Shown here: in pieces, positions 13,503-26,300 of the stretch
Numbering within the stretch: position 1 is the first letter of the stretch
How the letters are laid out: each line of letters begins with the position of its first letter
Source of the DNA: Pseudozyma flocculosa PF-1
Lineage: Eukaryota; Basidiomycota; Ustilaginomycetes; Ustilaginales; Ustilaginaceae
Length of the DNA: 64,000 nt
Direction of reading: 5' to 3'
Assembly (NCBI RefSeq): GCF_000417875.1
Contig: NW_006920879.1
Span: forward strand, 126,130-190,129
Notes under the pieces: generated by a model
Told to the model about the DNA's origin: nothing
Database searches by the model: none
What the model saw: only the letters and a program-made list of their open reading frames with translations
Position numbers and translations under genes: made by a program

Positions 13503-15064
13503 CTAAGATCTTGTCTGGATGCCACCCGACGAGGACGACGGCGAGGACGGTGCGGTCGGTTTCCGCTCTCTTGTCCAGTCGACGACGAGCCGTAGCTTTT
13601 CCAGGACGACAAAGACGATGATGGTCTGTTGTCGTTGCGACCCAGGGTAGAGAGGCAAGGCGTTGCGCCACGTCAGTATGCTGTCGAGGCCGCTCCAGGC
13701 TGATAACGTATCGACGGAGCCCGACGAAACCCACATTCGGCGAGAGGCGCATCCACGCCGGCGTCCAGCCGCGAAAGAGGAAGGCGGGCCCCTCTTTCCG
13801 GAGCGACTTTGTCAACGTGCCCAGGATCCCTTGCCCGGTCCCGCTCGCATTCATCACCCTCGACTTGATCACGCTGGAGCCGGCGGCGATGTAGAAGCAA
13901 AGGGAGGAGAAGGTAAGAGTGTCAGCTCCCGGTGCTCGAGCCCCTCAAGGCGCGCGGGGTCCCCACCACTGTCTCTGCGCGCACGCGCACTCACTCGGCA
14001 GGCGAGCAGACCGTCGTCGCAACGGTCCCCGCCATAAAGGAGGCGCTAAAGTGCAGCAGCGTGCCCTCCTGAAAGAAACCCGAGGAGAGGAGCGTGTTCT
14101 TGAAAAAGTCGTATCTGTGGGAGATGAGAGCACAGAGGGCGGGTCAGGATTGGCCGCGTCAATGACCGACAACCACCAAAGCATCGCCCGTCGGCCAACG
14201 CGGCGGGGCAGGGCGAGGCACTCACGTTGTAAGCTGGCTCGCGTTCATCAGAATGGCTCGCACCGTGTTGGGCCCGAGGCCGCGGAACAGGCTCCCTACG
14301 CCCTCCTCCCTCGTCATCCTCGCCACTCCCTGCAGCGCGTTGCGGTACTTGTATTGCTGTTGGTCGAGAGAGGCGATGTGGTGGAATGCGATGCGAGAGA
14401 TGGTCAGCGATGGCCCCTCGTCCTCCCCCGCGCGCTCCGTCACAGCGACGACTCACCTCGCTTGGTGGCTTGTTGACGTCGGACGTCATTCGTACGAGGA
14501 TGATGTCTGCGGGCGCGGTACGAGGGACACCTTGGTCAGCATAGGGCGACGCGGCAGCAGAGGCGCTCAAACACCGGAGCAACCGAGATGCTCACCTGCC
14601 GGGTTGCCCGCCAGTCCGCCCGCGGCACCGGCAGCGCTCGCACAGAGGGCCATCTTCCACGCTGGCATGGGTTTCTTTGGATCGTCGCCCGGAGATCTCG
14701 CCATCTGCTTGAACTTGTCGTATGCTCCGAATCTGAGCGTGGGCAGGGCGTTGGCGGTCAGCGCTGCAGAACGATGACGACGACGACGACGACAGAAGAA
14801 GGGGATAGAAAAGAGACTAGGACAAGGGCCTGCTCACCTTGTGACGCTGTACGTCATCTGCCTGAGCAGGCTGGCGCTGAGACCGACGTACCACCCTCGG
14901 TAGCCCTCCGTCTTGAAGGTGTTGACGAGGAGGGGGAGCATGCCCTGTTTGGACGAGGCGGTCTGCATGCGCGTCTTTGTGAGGTCGAGCGGGTGGGTGA
15001 AGAAGGCGGCGATCGAGGCCGACGCGCCGCCGAGCCAGAAGGGATACCGCTTCTCGGTCGCCAT
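13503..15064 (-). CDS. DIC1: mitochondrial dicarboxylate carrier (SLC25 family)
   Basis: Seven exons (15064-14838, 14732-14596, 14506-14457, 14356-14226, 14114-13995, 13873-13735, 13625-13503) give 308 residues in phase, the usual size for an SLC25 carrier. All three carrier repeats are present, each with its signature: PLDLTKTRMQT, NPADIILVRMTSD and SPADVIKSRVMN. The variant second motif (D..LVRMTSD) and the N-terminal YPFWLGGASASIAAFFTHP match dicarboxylate carriers, which exchange malate or succinate for phosphate across the inner mitochondrial membrane. The C-terminal tail after VDWTRER is serine/proline-rich and not conserved. An oxoglutarate-type carrier is the closest alternative. Confidence 0.9.
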
Positions 15065-17309
15065 GACTGGTACCGGGGGTGCGGCCGAGATCGGTCCGCT
15101 GATAGCGTCGGTTGGCCGGTCGTCGGACCGGGTGGGCCTTGCGATGGTCTAGGCAGAGGGTGTTGGACCTTACAGCAAGCGAGCGAGCGCGCGAGGCAGC
15201 GTAGAGTTTGAAATCCAGGTCCCTTTTGCTTGTTTGCCTGTCGAGGCGGAGCTGTCAAACAGAGGCTGTCGAGGGTCAAGTGCTGCGGCCGTATTGGAGA
15301 TGACTGGAGGAGGATGGGTATGTACAGGGCGGTAGGTGAGGAAGGGACAGCGTGAGGCCGTGGTGATGGCGACGGCAACGGCGAGGGTGGAGGGGGAGAG
15401 GGGACAGAGAGAGGCTAGGCCGGAGGAGGAGGAGGATGGCCGCGGGCAGACGTCCGGGACGAAGAGGGCGAGGATAAAGCCGAAAAAGGGCCGACGTCGA
15501 TGATGATGTTTGATGAGAAGAAAAAAACCTGCAGCGCCGGGCAGGGCAGGGCAGCGCAGCGCAGAGGCAGGGCGGAGTCAGGGCCAGGCGAGGCCTGGCT
15601 AGGGCAGGGGACGGCAGGGGACGGCATCAAGCGGCCAGGACCCTGACGGGCCTGCCTTGCTTGCAAGCCTGTCTGCCCACAGAGCGGGCCCTGACTGGCC
15701 TCGCCTCGCCTCGCCTCGCCTCGCCTGCGTCTCCCCCACGCCAGCCGGACCCTCGTGCCGACCAGGCAGCAGGCTAGGTCGCGTCGCTGCCACAACCAAG
15801 GCCCCAACGCCACGCCACGCCACGCCTGGCCAGGCCATGAGGCCGTGCCATGCCATGCCCCAGACAAAGCCACCGTCCGAGCACCAAAGCAGACAGGCAG
15901 GCAGGCAGGCAGTTGCGGCGGGAGATATCACCAACGCACACACGGTACGGTACGGTGTGTCCGCACGGTAGATTGACCACGCCGAGGTCCAAGCCGGGTC
16001 CCAAGCCGCAGGACAGGCCCGTTAGCCGGCGTGGCACGAGGCCTCGACCGTATCCAGCCACCACGCGACGCCAACGCGAACGCTATCCCCACACTTCTTC
16101 CCCACACTTCTCGTCTCGTCTCGACTCGCCTCGACTCAATTTGGCCGGTCCGAACCGCCGCCGCCGGTTACAGCGGAAGAGGACGAGACGGACCTAGAGC
16201 ACGTACAGACGCCGACTGGCTCGTCCATCCTCGTCCGCCCTTGGCCGCTTCATGCGGGCTCCTCACTCCACCGATAGTCAATCCTCCCCCAACTCACGAC
16301 CACGGGGTCACCCTCGAGGGCGGGAGACAGACTGCCAGTCCTCGGAGCAGGTCGGCATGAATCCGGACGGCCGGACGGAGACAGATGGAAATGCAAAGCA
16401 GATTCAACAAACGGTCCTACAGCGAAAAGCGAGGGCGAGGGCAGGGAAGTGGCTGCCGTCCAGCTAAGTAGGTGGGTGGGAGCCAGGAGGTCGGCGAATC
16501 GATTCATAGACGGTCACGGGCTGCGACGGAGAGGGAAAAGGGCAAAGAGCCGACGCAACATAGATGGGTGGTCTCGTACTTCGCGGATACACGTGGTCAA
16601 GGTCCGAGCTGGGCAACGAGTGCGAACGCAGACACACCCGTGTCGATGCGGGGTAGAACAGGGCCGCGGCCTTGCGCTCGCGAGCTGTCGGCCGGATCTG
16701 GGTGGTCGTCGACGACGCAGAGGACCCGCGGGGATGGCGCCGAGGCATGCAAGCAGGCCAGGCGGCTCGCGCAGTATCAGCTTGCAGTATCGCCGGGAGA
16801 CGGGCGGCGCCAGGGTCGCAAGCGGTACGAGAATCGATGGCTCTTCGGGCAGCGGAGTGCCGTGTGCGAGCGTGGGACCGGTGTCGCACTTGTTGCCGCG
16901 AGGGCGGGGTGGCTACGCCGACTTGAAGAGCGACGATGTGGCTCCGTTGACGTCCTGGTAGGACCAAGAACAAGGGCGACGTGCGAAGGGATGCGGTGCG
17001 CTCATGGCCAGCGCTGTCGACGGTATTGTGTCGAGCGGCAAGCAGGGCTGCGTGGCCTCGTTGACGCGGCGGACGCCATGGCTGGACGCCGCGGTGATTG
17101 GATGTCCAAGGCTGAGCGCCGATAAAAAAGAGGCGGCTGGCTGGACGGATAGACATCGAAGATCGCAGGAACGACTGCAGCGGTGAGTTGGGTGCCTTGT
17201 GGTAGAGCCGACCAGCCGGGGGAGCGGGCAAGGGTGAGGGGGATTCCCTTGACCTGGCGGGCAACTCACTGTGCAATGGAGTGGTCAAAGGGGAGGCGTT
17301 CGACGCCGT
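15065..17309. other. 2.2 kb gene-free, repeat-rich spacer
   Basis: Upstream of the carrier and downstream of the C2H2 gene. Features visible are a (TCGCC)5 run at 15,701-15,725, GGCAGGCAGG repeats near 15,896-15,912, ACGGT repeats near 15,942-15,958 and many CCAGGC/GCCTGG words. The open frame at 16,464-17,288 (minus) is Ser/Arg/Pro-rich without recognisable features and is most likely the 3' region of the C2H2 gene. Confidence 0.5.
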
Positions 17310-18872
17310 CTAGCCCTGCTCGTCCTCGTGGGCCGAGGCGGTGGGCGACTTTTTCGGCGGCGACGACCGCCTCACCGTCTTGAGGTGCACCGTCGTATGG
17401 TGGCGGTTCATGTCGTGCTTGCGCGCAAACGGCTTGCCGCAGTCGGGGTCCGGGCAGATAAAGTTCTTGGCCCTCGCGTCGGGGTTCTCGTGGGTGTACA
17501 TGTGCGTCTTGAGGTTGAACGCGCGGTCAAACCACTTCTGGCACACCTCGCACTGGAAGCGCCGGCCCTTGGGCAGCTTGGCCGTCGTGGCGGCGACCTT
17601 GCCCGTCTGGATGTACTTCTTCGACGGGCTCGCAGAGTCGCGCTCCGGCGTGGCGGTCGAGGACGACGCCGTCGAGTAGGTGCGCTTGCGCGGATTGACG
17701 CCGGTGCCCTCACCGTCGTGCCCGTCGACCGACGCACTGTCTCTCCCGATCGACTCGTATAGGCTCAGGCCGCCGTCGTGGGCGGCGGCGTCGTTGAGCC
17801 GGGAGGCGTTCCCTGAGCTGCTCATGACGCCGTCGCCGCCGTTGTGCAGCAGCCCATTCTGGCTGAGCACGCCAATGTCCGCCACGAGCGCTCGAAGGTG
17901 GTGCTCCATCGAGGCGCGGTCGAGGTTGTCCGAGGTCAGGCCCTCGTCGAGCTCCTTTGATGGCGTGCGGATGCCGGCGTAGAATGCCGATTCGTACGGC
18001 GTCAAAGGGGCCGCGGCCGACTTGGCGCTGTCGGGCTCTACGACGTAGCAAGACAGGCCCTGCTTCCGCAGCTCGTCCATCATCGTCCCGCGGCCGGCCT
18101 GGCCGGCGTGGACCTGCTGCGGACCGAGCTCGTTCTGCGGCAAAGACTGGCGCTGACCCATGTCGTTGGCCTGTGGCGACGGCGAGGCAGGCCGCAGTGG
18201 CTGCTGCTGCTGCTGCTGCTGCTCGGCGTGCTCGTAGGCGGTGGAGTCGTCGATGAGATCGTGGGGCAGCGCCTCGTTGACCTGGCTGTCAAAGGTGGTA
18301 CCGGGGAAGAGGGGGAGGAGCGGACGCCCCTGGCTCTCAAAGTCGAAGTCGCAGTCGTCAAAGAGCGAGGGCGAGGTGAGGAAGTCGCGCGCGGATGCGG
18401 GCGAGTCGACCGAGTCGCTAAAGTAGCCTTCTGCGGGCGAGCGGTCCGCCGAGGGAGTGAGCGGGGCGTTGTCTGTGGCGGTGGCGGCGACGTGTGCGAG
18501 TACGGCTGCGGCAAGGTCGAGAGAAGTGACGGGGATGTCGTGCTGATGCAGAGCGGATTCTGCGCCAGCTTCCCGAGCCCGGTCGGCGGGTGCAGCCGGG
18601 AATGGACGGGGCGAGGCGAGGGCCTCGAGGGGGTCAAAGTGGTGGCGAATGGCGGGCTTTTGGGGAGGGGGAGAGGAAGGCCACTGGGTGTTTGCCAGCG
18701 CCTGACGGATGAACTCGGTGGGGCTGCCGCGTTCAGAGGGAGTTAGGCGGAAGGGAGATGATGGGGCGGCGAGTGCGTCGGGTGGCGGCTCTTGCGGTGA
18801 GAGGGGATGGTGTTCGCGGTGGCGGAGGGGATGCGTGGGGGTGGAGGATTCGAGGCAAGAGGAGCTGCGCAT
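17310..18872 (-). CDS. C2H2 zinc-finger transcription factor
   Basis: A single uninterrupted frame. Starting at the ATG at 18872 it encodes 520 residues. Two C-terminal C2H2 fingers (about residues 437-496) read FQCEVCQKWFDRAFNLKTH and FICPDPDCGKPFARKHDMNR, the second ending with HHTTVH. A basic tail follows (KTVRRSSPPKK). The rest is Ser/Pro-rich and acidic with a seven-glutamine run, as expected for a DNA-binding regulator with long disordered activation regions. The arrangement resembles Crz1-like and related fungal two-finger factors, but I cannot name the orthologue. The frame stays open upstream to an ATG at 19406; that extra part is compositionally like a 5' leader, so I prefer the internal start. 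Confidence 0.8.
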   Translation of the reverse strand: MRSSSCLESSTPTHPLRHREHHPLSPQEPPPDALAAPSSPFRLTPSERGSPTEFIRQALANTQWPSSPPPQKPAIRHHFDPLEALASPRPFPAAPADRAREAGAESALHQHDIPVTSLDLAAAVLAHVAATATDNAPLTPSADRSPAEGYFSDSVDSPASARDFLTSPSLFDDCDFDFESQGRPLLPLFPGTTFDSQVNEALPHDLIDDSTAYEHAEQQQQQQQPLRPASPSPQANDMGQRQSLPQNELGPQQVHAGQAGRGTMMDELRKQGLSCYVVEPDSAKSAAAPLTPYESAFYAGIRTPSKELDEGLTSDNLDRASMEHHLRALVADIGVLSQNGLLHNGGDGVMSSSGNASRLNDAAAHDGGLSLYESIGRDSASVDGHDGEGTGVNPRKRTYSTASSSTATPERDSASPSKKYIQTGKVAATTAKLPKGRRFQCEVCQKWFDRAFNLKTHMYTHENPDARAKNFICPDPDCGKPFARKHDMNRHHTTVHLKTVRRSSPPKKSPTASAHEDEQG

Positions 18873-20465
18873 CGAGCAAGGGGTCGATGGAGCGAGGGAT
18901 GGATGGCGGGGGAAGGTGTCCCGCAAGGTCGCCTTTGGCGAGACTGTGCTGCTGAGAGGCAGAGAGCGGTGGGTGCTGCTAGCTGGCAATGTTGGCGACG
19001 GCGGTGGGTGGGTGGATGACGGGGTGATTGGCTGTCGGGGCGACTGGTTGTGATCCAGACTGGATGTGACGGAGGTGCGGTGCTGGTGAGGTGGGTGCTG
19101 CAATGCGGGGATGGCGGTGTTGCCGGTGGTGGACAAGGTAGTGGCGAGGAGGATGGTGTTGGTGGTGGCGAAGTTGGTGATGGCGAAGAGACGAACGAGA
19201 TGGAAAAGGGCCAAGGGGCACCCTGACCGACCGGCCTCTCTGTGGTTGCACTTTTGACTTTTCGGGGTCGGCGGCGACGCGGTGGCGTGGGCCGGGCGGC
19301 TGGGTTGCAGCTGGGCAGGGCAGGGCAGGGCAGGGCGTGAAATCCCGACGTCGCGGACATACGGCGGCGAGGCAGCTTGCTTGCCAGCAGCAAGAGCCCT
19401 AGCCAACCAGCCTCAGATTTGGCACTCAGGGCCACCTCGCCCGTTGCCCCTCGGCCTTGAAGCCCACGCACGGCAAGGTCCTGTATGGCGGATCGACGTG
19501 CGTGCGCGCCTCTGCGGCAGTCGGAGCGAGAGGGGGCGATCCATGACTCACGCCCGCCCGCTCCCGGCGTGCTGCCATCCGAAGACGTCGCCAGCGGGTC
19601 AGGCCAGGCCAGGCGGTGCTGTCAGTCGGGTGCATGCCCTTGCTTGGGCGCGCCCTCTTGCTTGCAACAGCTAGCACCCGACGCTGCCTCGGAGTTAGGC
19701 TCCATACGCTCGTCGTTCCTCTTCCGCCGCCATGTCAAATCATCGTATCCAACCAAGGTCGGTCGGGCGGGCGGGCCATAGGGATCCAGGGTCCACCCAT
19801 CATCCTGTCGTCGTTCCCTCCACTTCCGACGCCTTCCCTTGCTTTCGCTTTCGCTTTTGACGGCCAACCAGGCGGGCCAGGCCTGGCCGGGCGCGTCTGA
19901 TCCGACCCCGGACACGCGCCCTCGAGTCATCGCCACCCTGGCCTGGCCTGGCCTGGCCTGCCACCACCACCACCGTCGTGTCCTGACTAGCCTCTGACTC
20001 GACTCAATCTCGACCAAGTCATCCCAACACCACATGCCCCTCGCCGCGCACTCGGTTTGCCGACTGGCACCTGCATCGCATCCCATCCCAACTCATCCCC
20101 TTGTCGTCGCCTGCGTCGCCGTCAGAGCCAAACCAGGAGCCCCACGGGCCGATGAACGGGGAAAGGAGTGTGGATTGACAAAGGCCATTGCCACCATCGA
20201 GGCATGGCGGTGCGGTGACAGGGGTACATACGGTAGCAGCAGCAACAACATGGCTGGCCGCACGTCGCATGCAGTAGTACCAGTAGGGACGAGTAGTAGA
20301 GCATGCGAGGCCAGCAGCGAGTCGACTAGGGTATAGGTATCGCTCCGAGTCAGGGGCGTGGTAATGGCAGCAGAGAGCGAGAGAGCAAGAGTGATAGTAG
20401 TAGCAGTAGGTAGCAGCTGGGATGGGGTGATGCTTGACGAGGTCGGATGCGTGAGGTGGGCCGCC
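18873..20465. other. spacer, probable 5' leader of C2H2 gene and 3' UTR of LIM gene
   Basis: The first 500 bases are open in frame with the C2H2 gene and may be its leader or an N-terminal extension. The middle (19,300-20,000) is dense in CCTGGCC-type words, including four tandem GGCCT units around 19,938-19,958. The last part adjoins the LIM gene stop. No separate gene seen. Confidence 0.45.
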
Positions 20466-23035
20466 TCAGACGACGCGAAGCATGGTGCGGCGCCGGTCGG
20501 CCTTGAGGTCGAGGCCGCGCTTGCCCTGCCGCTCGAGGCGCCGGCTGACCTTGCCCGCGTGCGCCTCGCACAGCCGGCGGCCGTCGACGTTGAAGTACTC
20601 GTCGAGCAACTGGCGGCACACGAGGCCCTTGCTGTCGTACTCGCACCGGAAGCACTGCGGATGGAAGCGGTCGCCCGCCTCCGTCTGGCGGCAGTCGCCC
20701 TCGACGCCCCGCCCGCACGACCGGCACACGCTGCCGTTGGCCTCGTGGTAGTGCCGCGCGCAGTAGGGCTGGTTACCGTGCACGTAGAAGCTGCCGTCGT
20801 CGAACGCGCCGTCGCACCGGAAGCAGCTGAAGCAGGACCGGTGGAAGACGCCCTTGAGCGCACCGTCCGACGCCTTGACCGCCCCGCGCTCCACCGACAG
20901 CCCGCACTTGCGGCACTTGGGCAGGTACAGCTCCTTCCAGTCCTTGGCGCACAGCAGCTTGCCGTCCCGCTCCACAAACGGCGTCCGGCTCGACGACAGC
21001 GAGCATTGGCAGATGCAGCACCGCTTCGCCTCGCGCTTCTTGGCCTCGCGCTCCCGCTTCTGCAGCTTGAGCAGCTGGCGGATCTTTTCCTTTTCCTTGA
21101 GCCTCTCAATCTCCCGATCCAGGTCCCGCTCCCGCCGCCGCCGCACCTCCCGCTCCAGCTCCTCTTGCCGCTCCCGCTCCCGCTGCCGCTCGCGCTCCTT
21201 GCGCTGCCTCTCGGACACGTCTGACGATGTCGAGGTCGAGCGTCCGGCAGGGCCTCGCGTGTCGTCGCCATGCTCGTCGTCGTCGTCGTCGTCGTTGATA
21301 TGGCCGTCGCCGCCGTCGCGGTCGCCGCCGCGACGCCCTGCCTTTGGGTCCGCGCCGAGATCCTTGGACATGGACTGCGGGCTCGCCGTGAGGCCCTTCA
21401 TGAGATCCTCGATGCCCGCCAGGTCAATCTCGACCTTGGTGCCCGACCTGCTCACGCCGCTGCGTGCCGTCGCCGCGACCGGGCTGTACGACGTCGTGGC
21501 CGGCGACGACGTCGTCTCGGTGAAACGGTCGTAGCTCGAGCTCGGCGTCAGAGCGGCGCTGCTCGTCGTGCCATCGCTGTGCTGCCGCTGTCGAGCCGAG
21601 CCGTTTCCGCTGGGAAAGACCGGGTCGAGGTGTGACGATGCGTGGCTCGAGACCGAGGACGACGACGGCTGCTTGAGATGAGGTACGTCCCGACCCTGCG
21701 GCCTAGCAGCGTCTCTGGCCGAGCTGGAGCCCGCTGCCCGTTCCTGGCCCGCCTGGTGGTCTCTGCCCGCCTTCTGCAGGCGCAAGGCGGCCATGACGGT
21801 GGTGGCAGCCGCCGCAGCGCTCGCCTGCTTCTTGGCGGCCCGCTGCTGCTCGATCATCCGCCTCCGCTCGAGCGCCTCGCGTTCGCCATCGCTGGCCGAT
21901 CGCTGCATGCCCGTCGCGGCAGGCTCGACCAGCGCAGGTACGCTGCCCTTGGAGGTCGGTGGCGCATGGGTCGGATCGATCGGCGACGTGGCGGCAGAGG
22001 CGCTGCTGCTGCCGCTGCCCTCGAATCTCGACAGGAACTCGGAGCGCGTCGAGCCAGGCGTCGAGACGGCAAAGGCCGGGCTGAGCCGCCCATTGTCGCC
22101 CACCACGTGCTGGTACTTGTCGAAGAAGGGAGACCGCGGTCCCAGCCCGGCAGTCGAGGGCGTGCTCGGCGTGCTTGGGCCGAAGTCAAGGCTGGGCGAC
22201 GGCACTTTGATGGTGAGCATCGACGCCTGGCTGGGACCGCGCGGGATGCACGAATGGTCGGACAGCTCCTCGAAGCTGAAGAGCTCGCCGCAGTCGGCGC
22301 ACTTGGCCTTGGGCAGTTCCTCGACAAACATTGTCGCGCGGTTGTGATTCTTCGGCGCGGGCGGCCCGGGTATCGAAGGCAGCGCAGGCATTCGGTCGTC
22401 GTCGCTGCTTGCACCGTGATTGGAGCGCCACGCCCCGGCATCGGAGCTGACGAAATGGCTGAAACGGCTGACGGTGGCCCAGCCCGAAGGCGTGATGTCG
22501 TCGTCGTCGTCATCGTCGCCCTCGGCCTCCTCGAAGTCGTCTTCGTACCGAGTCTCGCGGTCAAAGGACGTGTGCATCGAGGCCTTTGATCTCCGCCGCG
22601 CAGGCGCGACCGTGTCATTGCTGCAGTAGCTCGGATCGTGCGGCCCCGATGTCGTCGTTGACGACGCTCGGTGTACGGTCTGGTCGCTGTTTCTCGGTCT
22701 GACCGTCATCGCGACGCTGTCGCGGTCGTACGCCAGCCCAAGGACTGAGCCGGAGCTGCTCGAGTCGAGCGTGTTGGACCGCGGCTGGGCAGCCGGATAG
22801 TGGTGAGACGCCTGCTGCCCAAGGCTCGGTAGAGGCGGGGGTATCGTTGCCGGAGATGCGTAGAGGGCCGAAGAGTCGGCGTAGGCGGTCTCGTAGGCGG
22901 CGCTGTCGCTACCATGCGAGTGCCCAGAGTCGCTGCGGTGCACGCCGTGATGAGCGCCTCGGCTTGTCGCGGCGTGATAGCCGTCCGGGGCTGGGTACGC
23001 ATGCTGGTCGCGGTGAAAGTAGCTGCTGCTGAAGG

Positions 23036-23072
<37 letters not shown>

Positions 23073-23324
23073 TCTCTGGTCCGCTTCCCACTGCTGCTGC
23101 TGCTCTTGCTGTTGCTGCTGTTGGTAGAGCAGCTGGTGGTGGTGTCGTCTTTCGAGTTCGATGCGAGCGCACTCCTCCTGCTCCCAGAGCGCACGCTGAC
23201 GTACCCGTTCCTGGTCCTCTGCGTCGCGCTGGAAGCGCCGCAGGCCGAACCCGGCCATGTTGCCGCCTTCGTCTCGCGGCGCTGGTGGTGCGGCGCCGTA
23301 GCCGTGCTGCGCATAGTCGGTCAT
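20466..23324 (-). CDS. paxillin-like LIM-domain protein
   Basis: An intronless 952-residue frame. The N-terminus (AGFGLRRFQRDAEDQERVRQ) is charged and followed by long glutamine runs (about residues 67-95). A CxxC zinc-knuckle-like piece (CADCGELFSFEELSDHSC) lies near residue 340. A highly charged coiled coil of R/E/K repeats spans about 702-767. Near the C-terminus a partial Cys cluster (CCICQCSL) precedes two complete LIM domains (about 804-860, from CRKCGLSVERG, and 867-922, from CRSCGRGVEGDC). Fungal proteins of this build (Pxl1/paxillin type) act as scaffolds linking Rho GTPase signalling and actin at growth sites and the division ring. That role is inferred from family resemblance. The long disordered middle is Ser-rich. 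Confidence 0.85.
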
Positions 23325-26300
23325 GGCCGCGAGCGGGGGCCGGGAGATGGGCGGCAGGGCTCGTAAGGGATGATGGATGGGGCTAGAGGTGTGTAGCGGA
23401 GCAGCTCGCAGATCAGACGCTGGACATGGTCGCTCAGGAGGCGACCAAGAACCCTAAGTGGTGCCTTGGCGAGGTCGAGCGTCAGGTGTAGGTGGTTGAC
23501 CTGGCAGGACGAAGGAGCGCGAAGGTGCAAGGCTATGGTGCCGCTGGTTGCAGTGGTGTGGGACGGGCGTCTGGGGCGATGGTGGAAGAGCGAAAGATGA
23601 AGGCGTCGGGGACGGTGACCAGCAAAGTGCAGTTCCCAGGTTGATGCCAACAATGCCTTTGCTGCCGGCGTCTAGCCCAGGTCGAGCTCGAGTGGGCGTG
23701 TGCCTCGAGTATCGAAGCGGTCGATGGCCCACGCTGTTGTTTGTGTGAGATCCACGATCAAGGTCAGACAGGCAGGGCTGGAGCACGCCCTATGGCGGCG
23801 CGTAGGGAGGGCCGGGACCTGCGAGGCGAAAGAGGGCGGCGATGGGATACCGCGCCAGCCAAGGCTTGTGAGGCAGGGGAGATGGTCGTTGCAAGGCCCG
23901 ACGAGAGGGCGAGGGCGGGCGCAAGGGTTTCGCGCGGGGGGGTTCGACGGTCTGACGGCTGAGATGTCGATCCAAGGCACGGCGTACGCCAGGGTTGAAG
24001 TTGCCAAGATTAGCCAGGGTGCGAGGCCAGGGTGGGGTGAGCAGCGAGGAGGTGGATCGACAAGAGGCAAGGTCGGCCTGCCGATCGACGGCCGGGGTCC
24101 AGGGTGGCTAGCGATGCGGGGTCGAGAGACGAGGCAGGGCGAAAAGGGGGGGTCGGACGAGGCGGGCGGGCGTCGTTCGATGGCGGCCTGGTCGGATGGT
24201 TGTCGAGTTGGGAGCGCGGGGGGGAAACGAGGGAGGGATGGAGTGAGATGGCGAGGCGTGTCCAATTGGGCAGGTCGACTTGCTTGCTCAGGGTGCAAGC
24301 GGGACGTCGATGTGAGGCACGAGCGGTACAGGAGTGCAAGCGGCCGGCGTGGCTTGCGTATATGTGCTAGGAAGAGAGGAAGAGGGGGGGCGGGGGACGA
24401 GGCGGAGGACGAGGGCGAAGACGAGGACGAGGGGATGGGCGGGTGGCGGGAGGAGCGCGCAGGGGAGCGGGCTGCAGGACGAGGTCGAGCCAGGGTGGCA
24501 GCATGACAGGCGGGCCGGCCAGCAGTCCAGGCTAGGGGGCGCGAGCGTTTGCGGGGTCGTCTGGCCCAGACCAAGCCAAAGCCAAAGCCAAAGCCAAGCC
24601 AAGCCCGAGGGGGGCGCAGCAGCGGGCAGCCAGGCAGCCAGGCAGCGTCGAAGAAATCCAAAAAAGAGCAGCGGCGCAGCGCAGCCCGCCAGGGTCAACG
24701 CAACGCAGCGACGATCCAATCCAACGCAAGGGGCGCCCTAAAGACGGAATGCCAGCGCCACCTTGAATCGCTCGTCGCTCGGGCCGGCCGGCTCTCGCCA
24801 CCACCCTCCTGCCTCCGTCACCCGCCCGGTTGCTGCCATGGCGGTATCCGTCTCATCCCGTCGGCCACAGAGTGGACACCTGGTCGGCCGTAATGACCCG
24901 CTCCATGTCGTCGATTGATGTTGCGGCAACGAGGCAGGCAGCGACAAGAGACTGGGACAATGAACGGGTCGCCGCCGCCGTCGGGTTGGCAGGGCAGCGT
25001 CCCGTCTTTGCCGAGCGAAGCAGATCCAAGCGATGGAAAGCACAGGCCAGGAGCGACAGGGCCAGAGGTGAGCGGAGCTGAGGGTGAGCTGGCGCATCCC
25101 TCTGACCTCTCACCTCTCTATCTCTGTCTCTGTCCCTGCCTCAGTCTGTCGTGGAACAATCCCAGAATATAGGGGCCAGCCTGCACAGACGGACCAACGA
25201 TGGCAGGCAGCGGCAGGCCAACAAAGATGACCGAGGAACGCACGCACGCACGCACGCGCGCTCGGTCGGTCGGTCGGTCGGCCATCGTCGCAACGACGCC
25301 TTGGTTCTTCTTTCTCCTCTGTCCACCTTTTCTTCTTATTCTTCTCTTGCTTCTCGCCACGGCGGATTGCCGCAGGTACTGTATGTACGGTAGCACCGCA
25401 ATTCCGCAAAGTCGGGCGTCGTCGCACGCACAGTGGAGGTCAAGCGGCGGTGGCATCGACGTCGTTCGGTCGGTCCGTCGGCTGTGCCCGTCCTGCTTGC
25501 ACATTGCAGCAGAGAATCAAAGCTCAACATCGCTCGCTCGCGGGTCCCGTCCAGGCAGTCAGTCAGGCAGGCAGGCAGGCAGGTCGAGTATAGCACCGTA
25601 TCGTCAGGCCAGGCGGCGCGCGCAGCGGCGTGCCAGAAAGCTTCTTGGCGTTGACGAGAATAACTCTGCTCGAAGTTGACCAGCCTTGCCATCCGTCGTA
25701 GCCATGGCACGGACAGGTCTGGCCTGGGCGGCGTACCTGTGAGTCCGACGCCGACGCGTCTTCCAAGGAGCGGCGGAGTGGGTGGGCACGCGACCTGGGG
25801 CTTGAAGTGAAGGCACACGGCCAAGCCGGCCGGGGTTCCCAGCCAGGTTCTTTGAACACCGACGACGGCGTCGTGCCGTGCCTGGCCCAGCCTAGCCTAC
25901 GACAAGCCTCCCCTTGCTCTCTCTCCGTCTTCCCAGCTCCCACCGACCCTCTTGGGCTCCCGCGGCCGAGCGCCCGATGAACCTCGTCCGATCAGCACGG
26001 CGCCGAGCTCATCCATCCCGCTCCGATTCATCGCTCCTCGGCGTGCACCGCCGCCGCCGCTCCCTCTCTCCTCCTCTGACCACGCGCACCACTCACGGCG
26101 TGCGAGTGGCAACCGCCGAGAGGGTACGGTACTGTAGCGAGTGTGGTGTAGCTTGCAGGCGCGCGCAGGCGTGGTGCGCCGCAGCGATACTAATGAGACC
26201 AAAAAATACAACCAGAGAGCGACGACGGCGACAGCGACGACGACTAGACAATGACCGCTCAGAACGATGAACCCTCCCAACAATAGACAAGACCGAAGAA

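Noticed and set aside
16464..17288. 274-codon minus-strand frame after the C2H2 gene
   Set aside because: No domain, Ser/Arg/Pro-rich, directly downstream of the C2H2 stop; best explained as 3' region.
23672..24661. 329-codon minus-strand and overlapping 268-codon plus-strand frames upstream of the LIM gene
   Set aside because: Both are Pro/Ser/Arg or Gly/Arg-rich and repetitive. Long chance frames are common at this GC content.
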